A stretch of DNA of 64,000 nt. Origin: an uncultured Nonlabens sp. GTDB taxonomy: Bacteria; Bacteroidota; Bacteroidia; Flavobacteriales; Flavobacteriaceae. Both the position numbers and the translations under genes were made by a program. The DNA is taken from contig CANLKV010000002.1 in NCBI GenBank assembly GCA_947491755.1, positions 124,001-188,000 of the forward strand. Direction: 5' to 3'. Below are positions 9,093 to 18,143 of this stretch, in pieces (position 1 is the first letter of the stretch; every line of letters begins with the position of its first letter). Under the pieces are notes generated by a model. It worked only from the letters and a program-made list of their open reading frames with translations. It was not told the origin of the DNA and made no database searches.

Positions 9093-11516
9093 TTACCTCA
9101 CTTTTGCTTGTGCCTGCTTTTCTAGTTGTGTTTGTAGTTTTTTCATCACCTTATCAATTTGCTTATCGGTAAGTGTTTTGTTCTCATCCTGCAATTTGAA
9201 ACTTAATGCATAGGATTTTTTACCAGCTGGAAGTTCTTTACCCTCGTAGACGTCAAATAGTTCTACAGACTGTAACAAATTGCGCTCACTTTGCAATGCA
9301 ATGTTTTGCAGTTCTTTAAAGGTAGTATGTTGATCTACTAATAAAGCCAAGTCACGATTTACTACTGGTGATTTAGGTAAAGATTTAATAGGGTGATGTT
9401 CTTTTTGAACCAGTTTTAAAATTTCACTCCAGTATATATTTGCATAATAAACTGGTACTTCTATATCAAAACTGCGGGTTATTTTTTTCTTTACGAGTCC
9501 TATATCGGCTATTTTGCCACCAGAACTAAGGGCAAGCCCCTCGCTTAAAAAATCCATTTTGGTCAGCTTTTCACTGATGGAGTCGATCCCTAGACGATTG
9601 AATATGCTTATAACAGCCCCTTTTAAATAGTAGAAATCGGCTTGTTGATCATTACTGTTCCAGGTATTAGGATGGATTTTTCCTGCGGTAAGCAGTGAGA
9701 TATGCTTTTGTTCTGTATAAGAGCGTTCTTGATACTCATGATAAGAATTACCGAATTCAAAAAACTTAAGTCGTTCTTGCTTGCGATTTAAATTATAAGC
9801 AATCGCTTCAAGCCCACCGTACAACAAACTTTGCCTCATAACAGACAAGTCACCACTTAAAGGGTTGAGTATTTTCACCTCATTTTTAGGAGATATTTGC
9901 TCTGTAAGTTCATGATGTTTTGAGGCAGTGAGACTATTAGCCATCATTTCTACAAAACCTTGTGCCACCAGTTGCTGCCCTACTAGATTTTCTAGCTTAT
10001 AGCTATCCAGCCTAGAGTTTGCTGCTATAGAAGCATTTAATTTATTTGAGGTTTGTATGCGATCATAGCCATACACACGTAGAATTTCTTCTATTACATC
10101 AACAGGGCGTATTACATCATTGCGATAGGCAGGAATGCTCAAACCCAGGCCCGTCTCAGTTACATTTTTTACATTAATTTCTAACGTTCTTAAAATGTCT
10201 TTGATTTCTGCACGATCAATAACTTGACCTATCAAAGAATCGATTTTTGAAAAGGGTAGAAAAACCTCGCAATCCTCAATTTTATTAGGATATAAATCAG
10301 TTATATCACTTGTAATTTCTCCGCCTGCTAATTCTTTTATAAGTATGGCTGCTCGTTTCAACGCATCTTCTGTAATATTAGGGTCTATCCCTCTTTCAAA
10401 TCTAAAGGAAGCATCGGTATTAAACCCGTGACGTTTTGCAGTTTTACGTATGCTTACAGGATTGAAGTAAGCGCTTTCTAAAAAGATAGACGTCGTCTCT
10501 GCAGTAACGCCACTATTTTTACCACCATAAACCCCAGCGATACACAATGGTTTGATTGTATCGCAAATCATTAAATCTTCCTCATGCAATTCATGAACCT
10601 CACCATCAAGAGTAGTAAATGGCGTTCCTGATGGCATGGTCTTTACGATGATTTTTTTGCCTTCTATTTTTGCCGCATCAAAGGCATGAAGGGGTTGTCC
10701 CAATTCATGCATTACATAGTTTGTGATGTCAACTATATTATTTTTGGGAGCAATACCTATAGCTTTCAACCTGTTTTTCAACCAGGTGGGAGAATCGGCA
10801 ACTTTAATTCCGCTTATAGAAACGCCACAATATCTAGGTGCCAGTGTATTATTCTGTACTTCTATATCAATGCGTCCTGCTCTAGAGTCTACATAAAAAC
10901 TACTTAAAGATGGCGTGACAAACTCTGGAGCTTCTTCCATAACAGCTATGCCTGCTCTTAAGTCACGTGCTACGCCAAGGTGTGACATTGCATCAGCACG
11001 ATTGGGTGTCAACCCTATTTCGATCACCTGATCGTTTTCAACCTCATAAATATCTGATAATCTCGTCCCTATTTCTAGATCGTTGTCTAGGACCAATATT
11101 CCATCATGAGAGGTTCCTAGTCCCAATTCATCCTCGGCACAGATCATACCGTGACTCTCCTCGCCACGTATTTTACCTTTTTTAATCTTCCAGGGCTCAC
11201 CATCTTTATCGTACAAAGTTGTACCTATGGTAGCAACCGGTACTTTTTGTCCTGCGGCAACATTAGGTGCTCCACATACTATAGAAACGATCTCGTTGCC
11301 CAGATCGACTTTAGTCAGCTTTAATTTATCGGCATTAGGGTGTTTTACACATTCTGTTACATGGCCGACTATGATACCTTCAAGACCTCCTTTAACGCTT
11401 TCAAATGGCGTCACTCCTTCTACTTCAAGACCTAGTGAGGTAAGTAGTGCGGTGTGCTTATCAATATCTTCAGGAATATTGATGAACTGCTTGAGCCAGT
11501 TGTAAGAAATCTTCAT
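9093..11516 (-). CDS. pheT: phenylalanine-tRNA ligase beta subunit
   Basis: An 807-residue protein of full PheT length. In order it shows an N-terminal start typical of PheT (MKISYNWLKQFI), an EMAP/tRNA-binding OB fold ('GIIVGHVTECVKHPNADKLKLTKVDLG', about 45-150), the B3/B4 editing domain ('PRYCGVSISGIKV', 'NIVDITNYVMHELGQPLHAFDAAKI'), the B5 domain ('YRNDVIRPVDVIEEILRVYGYD'), the inactive synthetase-like core, and a C-terminal anticodon-binding FDX-ACB domain ('PKSPVVNRDLALLVD', last ~95 residues). With PheS, which is not in the window, it charges tRNA-Phe. A -7 box and a palindrome copy lie directly upstream. Confidence 0.97.
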   Translation of the reverse strand: MKISYNWLKQFINIPEDIDKHTALLTSLGLEVEGVTPFESVKGGLEGIIVGHVTECVKHPNADKLKLTKVDLGNEIVSIVCGAPNVAAGQKVPVATIGTTLYDKDGEPWKIKKGKIRGEESHGMICAEDELGLGTSHDGILVLDNDLEIGTRLSDIYEVENDQVIEIGLTPNRADAMSHLGVARDLRAGIAVMEEAPEFVTPSLSSFYVDSRAGRIDIEVQNNTLAPRYCGVSISGIKVADSPTWLKNRLKAIGIAPKNNIVDITNYVMHELGQPLHAFDAAKIEGKKIIVKTMPSGTPFTTLDGEVHELHEEDLMICDTIKPLCIAGVYGGKNSGVTAETTSIFLESAYFNPVSIRKTAKRHGFNTDASFRFERGIDPNITEDALKRAAILIKELAGGEITSDITDLYPNKIEDCEVFLPFSKIDSLIGQVIDRAEIKDILRTLEINVKNVTETGLGLSIPAYRNDVIRPVDVIEEILRVYGYDRIQTSNKLNASIAANSRLDSYKLENLVGQQLVAQGFVEMMANSLTASKHHELTEQISPKNEVKILNPLSGDLSVMRQSLLYGGLEAIAYNLNRKQERLKFFEFGNSYHEYQERSYTEQKHISLLTAGKIHPNTWNSNDQQADFYYLKGAVISIFNRLGIDSISEKLTKMDFLSEGLALSSGGKIADIGLVKKKITRSFDIEVPVYYANIYWSEILKLVQKEHHPIKSLPKSPVVNRDLALLVDQHTTFKELQNIALQSERNLLQSVELFDVYEGKELPAGKKSYALSFKLQDENKTLTDKQIDKVMKKLQTQLEKQAQAKVR

Positions 11517-11536
11517 AAATGCTGCAATTAAGTGGG

Positions 11537-11544
11537 CAAAGATA
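11537..11544 (-). promoter_or_regulatory. promoter -7 box of pheT
   Basis: Reverse-strand TATCTTTG matches TAnnTTTG and lies 20 bp upstream of the pheT ATG. The place where a -33 TTG would be expected is occupied by the 16-bp palindrome (11555-11570). Confidence 0.5.
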
Positions 11545-11554
11545 GTGGGAATAC

Positions 11555-11570
11555 CGCTTTCGCGAAAGCG
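11555..11570. repeat. dispersed 16-bp palindrome, copy 2
   Basis: Exact copy. It is intergenic and covers the -33 region of the putative pheT promoter. Confidence 0.95.
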
Positions 11571-11647
11571 TAAAAAAATTCAATACTTGGTTTAAAATAG
11601 AAATCCAGAGTTAAAGAGATAAATGGTAGCCTGGATATGAAATGCTC

Positions 11648-12451
11648 TCAATATTCCCAGCGACGCATCTTATTGAGTTCCTCCATTTCTTGTATTTCTT
11701 CCATAGGAATCACTTTAAGAAAAGAAGGGTGCTGTTCTATAGCGTACTCGAGTTGTTCTACAATTTGTTCAACTGTATCGTTTTCATAATCAATCTGTAG
11801 TGGTTTTTTTATTTCCATCGATTGAAGGATGTTGCGTTTTTTTATGCGCAATCCCTTTTTATCAAAACTGCGACGGAAGCCATCGATAACAATGGGCACG
11901 ACAATAGGTTTGTATTGTTTGATGATGTGTGCTGTCCCCTTGCGTATAGGTTTAAAAGGCTTTGTAGTGCCTTGTGGGAAAGTAATTACCCAGCCATCGT
12001 CTAGAGCAATACCTATGTTTTTTGTGTCATCTGGATTTACAGATCTGTTGACTTCTTCCCCCTTAGCACGCCACGTGCGCTCCACAGTTATGGCTCCGGC
12101 ATAGGCCATTATCTTAGGCAAAAGCCCGCTTTGCATGGTTTCTTTTGCTGCCACATAGTAAATATTAAGTTTAGGACGCCATAGGTAACCTATATTTTTA
12201 ATACTGTCCTCTCGGCCTGATAATGAGGCGTTAAACACATGAAACATACTTACAACATCTGCAAAATAAGTCTGATGGTTTGATACAAATAGGACTCCCT
12301 GCGGTGGAAGGTCTTTAATTATTTCACTTCCTTCAATTTTTAGTTCATTAAAGCCACGGTAACGGCGGTGTGATAAAACGCCCATAATGCGTATCAACCA
12401 TAGCTTGATAAAATTGATATGACCAAAAGGATTTTTCTTTAATAATCCCAT
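11648..12451 (-). CDS. 1-acyl-sn-glycerol-3-phosphate acyltransferase family protein (PlsC-like)
   Basis: A 267-residue acyltransferase. The hallmark NHX4D motif is visible as 'SNHQTYFADV' near residue 75. A second conserved block, 'VITFPQGTTKPFKP', matches the FPEGT motif but has Gln in place of Glu. This family transfers acyl chains to lysophosphatidate or related acceptors at the inner membrane. The start at 12451 (MGLLKKNPFG) gives a normal N-terminus with a hydrophobic helix; 12 further upstream codons are open but unlikely. The substrate is not determinable from sequence. It follows the NUDIX gene with a 76-bp gap and may be cotranscribed with it. Confidence 0.85.
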   Translation of the reverse strand: MGLLKKNPFGHINFIKLWLIRIMGVLSHRRYRGFNELKIEGSEIIKDLPPQGVLFVSNHQTYFADVVSMFHVFNASLSGREDSIKNIGYLWRPKLNIYYVAAKETMQSGLLPKIMAYAGAITVERTWRAKGEEVNRSVNPDDTKNIGIALDDGWVITFPQGTTKPFKPIRKGTAHIIKQYKPIVVPIVIDGFRRSFDKKGLRIKKRNILQSMEIKKPLQIDYENDTVEQIVEQLEYAIEQHPSFLKVIPMEEIQEMEELNKMRRWEY

Positions 12452-12527
12452 GTGTTTTTCAAATTTGAACGAAGAGCTAAGATACAAAATTGATACGTCA
12501 ACCGCTCTTATTTAAAGGATGATCGCT

Positions 12528-13184
12528 TTAAGAATACTGAGATGTTATAGTGTTTTGAATCATAAATTTAAACTCATTAAGCATCATGGCTGTAGCTCCC
12601 CAAACGATCTGGTCACACAGCATAAAGCAAGGCACATTGACATCATCCATATAACTGGTAGATAGCCTGTGGCTGGTCACTCTTGTTGGGTCTAGTAGCT
12701 GTTTCAACGGTACCTCTATGATAGATTTCACCTCACTTGCTTGAGGTACAAACGATAGGTTTGATGTGGCATAGGATATAAATGGTCGAACAAGATAATT
12801 GCTGGGTGGGATGTAAATAGGGGTGCCCGCGGTAAGTAATTGCTGTTGATTTATAGGTATTCCTATTTCTTCCTCGGTCTCACGCAGGGCAGTATGTGCA
12901 TAATCAGGGTCTTCTTTTTCTGCCCGTCCACCAGGAAAGGCTATCTGACCGCTATGCTTACCCTTTGATATCATGCGTTCAATTAAAACAAAATATGGGA
13001 CATCATATTTAGGGTAAACCAGCATCATGGTTGCTGCCTCTTTAGGCTTCACTTCTTTTAATCTACTGTGCTGTAATTCTTGCAAACGCTCTACCGCAGC
13101 CATTTCTAACTGGACTTTTTCACCAGGCAGTGGCATTTTACTTAATTTTGGCGCTAGGTTTAAAAAGTCAGCAAATGAATTCAA
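12528..13184 (-). CDS. NUDIX hydrolase, probable CoA pyrophosphatase
   Basis: A 218-residue NUDIX protein. The NUDIX box is complete: 'GGRAEKEDPDYAHTALRETEEEIGI' is visible at about residues 90-114 with the GX5EX7REXXEEXG spacing. It is preceded by 'KGKHSGQIAFPGG', the form seen in the CoA pyrophosphatase (NudL/YeaB) subgroup, which cleaves CoA to 4'-phosphopantetheine and adenosine 3',5'-bisphosphate. The N-terminus 'FADFLNLAPKLSKMPLPGEKVQLEMAAVER' is also typical of that group, which fixes the start at 13184. As a result its 5' end overlaps the divergent cyclophilin gene by 10 bp. Confidence 0.88.
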   Translation of the reverse strand: MNSFADFLNLAPKLSKMPLPGEKVQLEMAAVERLQELQHSRLKEVKPKEAATMMLVYPKYDVPYFVLIERMISKGKHSGQIAFPGGRAEKEDPDYAHTALRETEEEIGIPINQQQLLTAGTPIYIPPSNYLVRPFISYATSNLSFVPQASEVKSIIEVPLKQLLDPTRVTSHRLSTSYMDDVNVPCFMLCDQIVWGATAMMLNEFKFMIQNTITSQYS

Positions 13185-13906
13185 ACTGGATGGTCTTAAA
13201 TATGGTTATGATGGTGCTATTGATATCTTGTAAAGATAATCCAGCAGTAGCAATTGATCAGCCTGAAGCAGAAGAGAAAACGCCCGCCAATGATCAAGCA
13301 AATAAAAACAGTCTAGCCGAATTTTACGTTCCCAAGATTACTACAGATGGTGACACCTTACTTAGTTACATCCCCCAAGATAGCGTTGTTCCATTTTTTA
13401 CTAGGTATGGAGAAGAGAACCCTGAGACTCGCGTTGAAATGAAAACAAAGTTTGGCACTATAGAAATGGAACTGTTTAAAGAAACACCTTTATATAGAGC
13501 CAGTTTTATCTATCTTATTAAAAATGGTTACTATGAAGGAACTGTTGTGCACCGCACCCTAGAAAAGTTTATCGTTCAGGCAGGGGATAGTGATGCGCCG
13601 CTTACTGCAGCAAAGCGCAGTAGCGCTGGTAATTATAAGTTGCCTCCTCATTTTTTAGATGGTGTAAAACATGATTATGGAACTTTAAGTGCCGCGAAGG
13701 AATGGGAAGATAATCCAGAAATGTGGCACAATCCGTTTGATTTTTTTATCTCGCTGAGAGCTACTGACCACCTAGATGGTGAACACACCATCTTTGGTCG
13801 GGTGACCCGTGGGATGGAAGTGGCCGAAAAAATATCAAGAGTGGATACAGATGCTGGAGACTGGCCTATAATTGACGTTTATATTGAAATGAGCGTGCTC
13901 GAATAG
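13175..13906 (+). CDS. cyclophilin-type peptidyl-prolyl isomerase, lipoprotein
   Basis: A 243-residue protein. The N-terminus is a short lipoprotein signal ending in LLISC (Cys19 from this start), followed by an acidic linker and a cyclophilin domain (about 85-240). Active-site segments are 'VVHRTLEKFIVQAGD' with the catalytic Arg, 'NPFDFFISL', and 'HLDGEHTIFGRVTRGMEV'. It should catalyse proline isomerisation of folding proteins on the periplasmic face of a membrane. The start could also be 13190 or 13202. With 13175 the gene overlaps the divergent NUDIX gene, so each promoter must lie within the other's coding region. Confidence 0.85.
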   Translation: MNSNWMVLNMVMMVLLISCKDNPAVAIDQPEAEEKTPANDQANKNSLAEFYVPKITTDGDTLLSYIPQDSVVPFFTRYGEENPETRVEMKTKFGTIEMELFKETPLYRASFIYLIKNGYYEGTVVHRTLEKFIVQAGDSDAPLTAAKRSSAGNYKLPPHFLDGVKHDYGTLSAAKEWEDNPEMWHNPFDFFISLRATDHLDGEHTIFGRVTRGMEVAEKISRVDTDAGDWPIIDVYIEMSVLE

Positions 13907-13993
13907 TATAATTTCTAATAATATAAGAACAGGCGTCGGCTCACTCCAGCTACAGGTGATTCTATCGCAATAGGTAAATCTTGTTATATCAAA

Positions 13994-15052
13994 TTAGTAC
14001 CTGTATACGATAGCATTAATATTCATACCGGCACCCACACTGGCAAACATGACAACGTCACCTTTCTCTACTTTATGGTTTTCCATCTTACCTTTTATGA
14101 CAAGATCCATGACTGTTGGTACCGTAGCAACACTGCTGTTTCCTAATTTATGAATGATCATGGGCATGATATGTTGTGGTACTTCCATATCATATAATTT
14201 ATAGAAACGAGTTACAATGGCTTCATCCATTTTTTCGTTAGCCTGGTGGATAAAAATCTTTTTCAACTCGTGTATATCAACCCCTGCTTGATCAAGTGCT
14301 GTTTTCATTCCCTCAGGAACCTTAGATAGAGCAAAATTATAGATGCGGCGCCCGTACATTTTGATGTACTGGGTTTTATTATCAAGATTGATGTTATAGG
14401 ATTTTTCGTTGAAAATAAAGTAAGCCTCCTCTTCTGTATAGGTAGCAGTAGCCTGTCCTATGATTCCGCTATCATTTGTACTAGGCTCTACAATTACAGC
14501 ACCTGCACCATCAGAATATATCATACTGTCTCGATCATGAGGATCAACCACCCGGGATAAAGCTTCAGCACCTATGACTAGTACTTTTTTGGCTAGTCCC
14601 GATTTAATAAAAGAATCAGCTTGGGTCAAGCCTAAAATCCATCCTGGACAGCCGAAAAGAATATCGTATGCAACACAGGCAGGATTTTTAATACCTAATT
14701 TTTGCTTTACTCGCGTCCCCAGGCTGGGCACCATATCGCTGCTACCACCATCTGCTTTTACATCACCGTAATTATGTGCAACAATGATGAAGTCAATCGA
14801 CTCCATATCTGTCTTTGCATCAGCTATAGCATTTCTAGCTGCAGCAGCAGCTATATCGCTGGTGTATAAAGAGTCGTCAATGTAACGACGCTCTTCTATA
14901 CCTGTAATAGCGACAAACTTTTTTATGATGGTCTCGTTATCACTGCCAAAGGAGGTACCGTCGTTGTTCAAGAATTCGTGATTTAAAAACTCTTCGTTTT
15001 TTCTCACGACATCAGGAATATAACTTCCTACGCCCGTAATTTTCGCTTTCAT
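13994..15052 (-). CDS. 3-oxoacyl-ACP synthase III (FabH-like ketoacyl synthase)
   Basis: A 352-residue thiolase-fold enzyme. The KAS III catalytic triad is present: Cys in 'DILFGCPGWILGL' (near residue 125), His in 'IHQANEKMDEA' and Asn in 'KLGNSSVATVPTV'. FabH condenses acyl-CoA with malonyl-ACP to start fatty acid synthesis. This protein is longer than E. coli FabH, has an N-terminal insertion (residues 22-45), and has Phe-Gly before the catalytic Cys rather than Ala-Ala. It therefore belongs to the second, FabH-like class found in Flavobacteria, whose primer may be a branched or special acyl group. It is monocistronic, downstream of gcvP. Confidence 0.88.
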   Translation of the reverse strand: MKAKITGVGSYIPDVVRKNEEFLNHEFLNNDGTSFGSDNETIIKKFVAITGIEERRYIDDSLYTSDIAAAAARNAIADAKTDMESIDFIIVAHNYGDVKADGGSSDMVPSLGTRVKQKLGIKNPACVAYDILFGCPGWILGLTQADSFIKSGLAKKVLVIGAEALSRVVDPHDRDSMIYSDGAGAVIVEPSTNDSGIIGQATATYTEEEAYFIFNEKSYNINLDNKTQYIKMYGRRIYNFALSKVPEGMKTALDQAGVDIHELKKIFIHQANEKMDEAIVTRFYKLYDMEVPQHIMPMIIHKLGNSSVATVPTVMDLVIKGKMENHKVEKGDVVMFASVGAGMNINAIVYRY

Positions 15053-15137
15053 AAAGTTATAATAATCCGTAAAAGAAGAAATAATTAATCAATAATCCTA
15101 TTAATGAACGGTTTTTTCTATGCATGCATAACAAATA

Positions 15138-15162
15138 AACGACCGATCACTGATCGGCCGTT
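15138..15162 (-). terminator. intrinsic terminator of gcvP
   Basis: Hairpin AACG-A-CCGATC / GATCGG-C-CGTT with a 3-nt loop and one mismatch. It lies 9 bp beyond the gcvP stop on the reverse strand and is followed by a T-rich stretch. Confidence 0.7.
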
Positions 15163-15170
15163 ATATCATT

Positions 15171-18008
15171 CTACATATATTCTTCCATAGGAGCACAGGT
15201 ACACATTAAATTACGGTCCCCAAAGGCATCGTCAGCACGACGCACGGTAGGCCAGAATTTATTATCTGCTACCCATTCTAGTGGATAAGCTGCTTGTTCT
15301 CTTGTGTATGGGAAATTCCACTCATTTGCCGTAAGCATAGACATGGTGTGTGGTGCATTTTTCAATACATTATTTTCATCATCTTTATCACAGCTATCTA
15401 TTTCCTTTCTAATGGAAATCATAGCCTCGCAAAAACGATCAATCTCTTCCTTGCTCTCAGATTCTGTAGGCTCAATCATCATTGTTCCGTTTACTGGAAA
15501 TGATACAGTAGGAGCGTGGAAACCATAATCCATTAATCGTTTAGCGATGTCTACTACTTCAATGCCATTTTCTTTAAAGGGTCTACAGTCGATAATCATT
15601 TCGTGAGCTGCACGACCTTGTTCCCCTACATATAGACATTCATAGCTCCCGCTTAAACGCTCCTTGATATAATTAGCATTTACGATAGCATATTCAGTAG
15701 ATTTTTTAAGACCATCAGATCCTAGCATGCAGATGTAGCCGTAAGATATCAAACAAGCTAGTGCACTACCAAAGGGAGCTGCGCTAATAGGTGTAATTGC
15801 TTGATCACCACCGGTAGGAATCAAAGGATTTGTAGGTAAAAATGGTACTAATTGTGGTGCGACACAAATAGGGCCTACACCAGGACCACCGCCGCCGTGC
15901 GGAATGGCAAATGTTTTGTGTAAATTAAGGTGACACACATCTGCACCTATATTTCCAGGATTAGTCAATCCTACCTGAGCATTCATATTTGCTCCATCCA
16001 TATATACCTGGCCGCCATTCTCATGGATTAATGAGGTGATCTCTTTAATAGCACTCTCGTAAACTCCATGTGTGGATGGATAGGTAACCATCAAGGCGCT
16101 CAAATTGTCTTTGTATTTCTCTGCCTTTTCTCTTAGATCATCCACATCGATATTACCATTATCTAATGCTTTTGTGACAACCACTTTCATACCTGCCATT
16201 ACCGCACTAGCAGGATTTGTACCGTGCGCACTTGATGGTATCAAACAAATATTTCTATGATGATCACCACGAGAATGGTGATAGGCTCGTATAGCCATAA
16301 GGCCAGCAAATTCACCCTGTGCACCAGAGTTAGGTTGTAACGAGGTCCCTGCAAAACCAGTGGCCTCATTCAATTGTAACTCTAATTTCTTGAGCATTTT
16401 TTGATACCCAGCTGCTTGATCGATAGGTACAAAAGGGTGTATGTTTCCCCATTGAGGATTAGAAAGCGGCAACATTTCGGCTGCTGCGTTCAATTTCATG
16501 GTACAAGAACCTAGCGCGATCATGGAGTGGTTCAATGCCAGATCTTTACGCTCTAATTTCTTAATATAGCGCATCAACTCTGTCTCGCTGTGATAAGAAT
16601 TGAAAACATCATAACTCAAGAAATCAGTCTGACGTCCTGTTCCTAGGTGAGTATCTTCCAGTAGGGAAGTAATAGGTTGGTACTCTTGACCAGTCGCAAG
16701 AGCAAAAACCTTTAAAATGTCATTTAAGTCGCCCAGAGAGGTAGTCTCATTGATAGATATTTGCACGGTGTCCTTATCAGGATAATAAAAGTTGATCTCG
16801 TGCTCTAGAGCTATTTTCTGCACATCCTTAGAAGGAGTTTTAAAACATAGGGTGTCAAAATAATTTTCATTAGTTTGATAAATCCCCAGTTTTTCAATGG
16901 CATCAGCAAGTGTGGTAGTGTGTTTGTGCACTTTGCTTGCGATATATTTAAGACCACGCGGTCCATGATATACGGCATACATTCCTGCCATTACAGCAAG
17001 CAAGACTTGTGCGGTACAAATATTAGACGTTGCTTTGTCTCGTTTTATATGTTGCTCTCTCGTTTGCAATGCCATACGTAAAGCGCGCTTCCCGTCCATG
17101 TCGCGAGTTACCCCAATAATACGACCCGGTATTTGTCTTTTGTATTCTTCTCTTGTTGCAAAAAATGCAGCATGAGGACCACCATATCCCAATGGAATAC
17201 CAAAACGTTGCGTTGTTCCCACAACCACATCGGCGCCCCAGTGTCCTGGAGCCTCTAGCACTACAAGGGATAAAATATCTGCAGCAACGGCTACCTTAAT
17301 GTTTTGTTCAGAGCACGCTTTCGCGAAAGCGGAATAATCTACAACATTCCCGCTAGCACCTGGATATTGCAGTAAAACGCCATAATAATCATCAGTAAGA
17401 TCCATCTCCTGTGGATTTCCTTCTACCAGCTCTATATCGAGCGGTATTGCTCTGGTTTTTAAAAGCTCTTTAGTTTGTGGTAACACATCATGGTCCACAA
17501 AAAATTTAATGACATTATTTTTCTTTTGCTCACGATCTCTTACTGAAAAGAGAAGCGTCATGGCTTCTGCAGCGGCTGTGGATTCATCTAGTAAGGAAGC
17601 ATTTGCTAACTCCATACCTGTCAGGTCTGTCACCATGGTCTGGTAATTAAGAAGGGCTTCCAGTCTCCCTTGTGCAATCTCTGCTTGATAAGGCGTGTAT
17701 GCAGTGTACCATCCTGGATTTTCTAGAATGTTGCGCTGGATAACGGCTGGTGTAATTCCAGCATTGTAGCCTAGACCTATATATGTCTTAAACTGTTTGT
17801 TCTCATTACCTAGTGCGGCAATGTGCGTTAAGAACTCGTACTCGCTCATGGCGTCGTCAAGTTTTAAATCTTCACGCAGGCGTATTCCTGCTGGAATGGT
17901 CTCATGAATGAGCTGATCTATACTGTCAACCCCTATGGTTTCTAGCATGGTTGTTAAATCAGCGCGACGTGGCCCGATGTGTCTTAGTGCAAAACGATCT
18001 GTATTCAT
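15171..18008 (-). CDS. gcvP: glycine dehydrogenase (decarboxylating), P-protein of the glycine cleavage system
   Basis: A 945-residue single-chain P-protein, with both halves (GcvPA- and GcvPB-like) fused as in E. coli. It begins 'FALRHIGPRRADLTTML', typical of GcvP. The PLP lysine is in 'HLNLHKTFAIPHGGGGPGVGP' near residue 700. The enzyme decarboxylates glycine and passes the aminomethyl group to the lipoyl H-protein. gcvT and gcvH are not adjacent. No glycine riboswitch is visible in the 135-bp upstream gap. A copy of the 16-bp palindrome (17316-17331) lies in frame and encodes the peptide SAFAKA. Confidence 0.97.
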   Translation of the reverse strand: MNTDRFALRHIGPRRADLTTMLETIGVDSIDQLIHETIPAGIRLREDLKLDDAMSEYEFLTHIAALGNENKQFKTYIGLGYNAGITPAVIQRNILENPGWYTAYTPYQAEIAQGRLEALLNYQTMVTDLTGMELANASLLDESTAAAEAMTLLFSVRDREQKKNNVIKFFVDHDVLPQTKELLKTRAIPLDIELVEGNPQEMDLTDDYYGVLLQYPGASGNVVDYSAFAKACSEQNIKVAVAADILSLVVLEAPGHWGADVVVGTTQRFGIPLGYGGPHAAFFATREEYKRQIPGRIIGVTRDMDGKRALRMALQTREQHIKRDKATSNICTAQVLLAVMAGMYAVYHGPRGLKYIASKVHKHTTTLADAIEKLGIYQTNENYFDTLCFKTPSKDVQKIALEHEINFYYPDKDTVQISINETTSLGDLNDILKVFALATGQEYQPITSLLEDTHLGTGRQTDFLSYDVFNSYHSETELMRYIKKLERKDLALNHSMIALGSCTMKLNAAAEMLPLSNPQWGNIHPFVPIDQAAGYQKMLKKLELQLNEATGFAGTSLQPNSGAQGEFAGLMAIRAYHHSRGDHHRNICLIPSSAHGTNPASAVMAGMKVVVTKALDNGNIDVDDLREKAEKYKDNLSALMVTYPSTHGVYESAIKEITSLIHENGGQVYMDGANMNAQVGLTNPGNIGADVCHLNLHKTFAIPHGGGGPGVGPICVAPQLVPFLPTNPLIPTGGDQAITPISAAPFGSALACLISYGYICMLGSDGLKKSTEYAIVNANYIKERLSGSYECLYVGEQGRAAHEMIIDCRPFKENGIEVVDIAKRLMDYGFHAPTVSFPVNGTMMIEPTESESKEEIDRFCEAMISIRKEIDSCDKDDENNVLKNAPHTMSMLTANEWNFPYTREQAAYPLEWVADNKFWPTVRRADDAFGDRNLMCTCAPMEEYM
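17316..17331. repeat. dispersed 16-bp palindrome, copy 3 (inside gcvP)
   Basis: Exact copy inside the coding region of gcvP. Read in the gene's frame, with the preceding TCC codon, it gives S-A-F-A-K-A, flanked by VVDY and CSEQ. Confidence 0.95.
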
Positions 18009-18034
18009 AGTACTTATATGGTCTATTAATATTG

Positions 18035-18042
18035 CAAAAGTA
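18035..18042 (-). promoter_or_regulatory. probable promoter -7 box of gcvP
   Basis: Reverse-strand TACTTTTG fits TAnnTTTG and lies 26 bp upstream of the gcvP ATG. The nearest upstream TTG is 15 nt away, shorter than the usual 18-19. Confidence 0.45.
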
Positions 18043-18143
18043 GTCGATTATGATGGACAAACTAACATAAGTAAGGGGTGCGATTTTATCTTTTTTCAAC
18101 CTTTTTAAACAAGTTGTTAACCGCGCTCTTTACCTTTGAATGA

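Noticed and set aside
10686..11505. Forward ORFs opposite pheT (10686, 10967, 11227)
   Set aside because: pheT has complete domains in this stretch; the forward translations are low-complexity and without a start context.
18131..18138. TACCTTTG just before the UbiA-like gene as a promoter
   Set aside because: It ends only 5 bp before the ATG and its TTG is 14 nt away, so a leaderless start would be needed; probably chance.
18009..18143. Glycine riboswitch upstream of gcvP
   Set aside because: The 135-bp region shows no tandem aptamer-like conserved segments or expression-platform hairpin.
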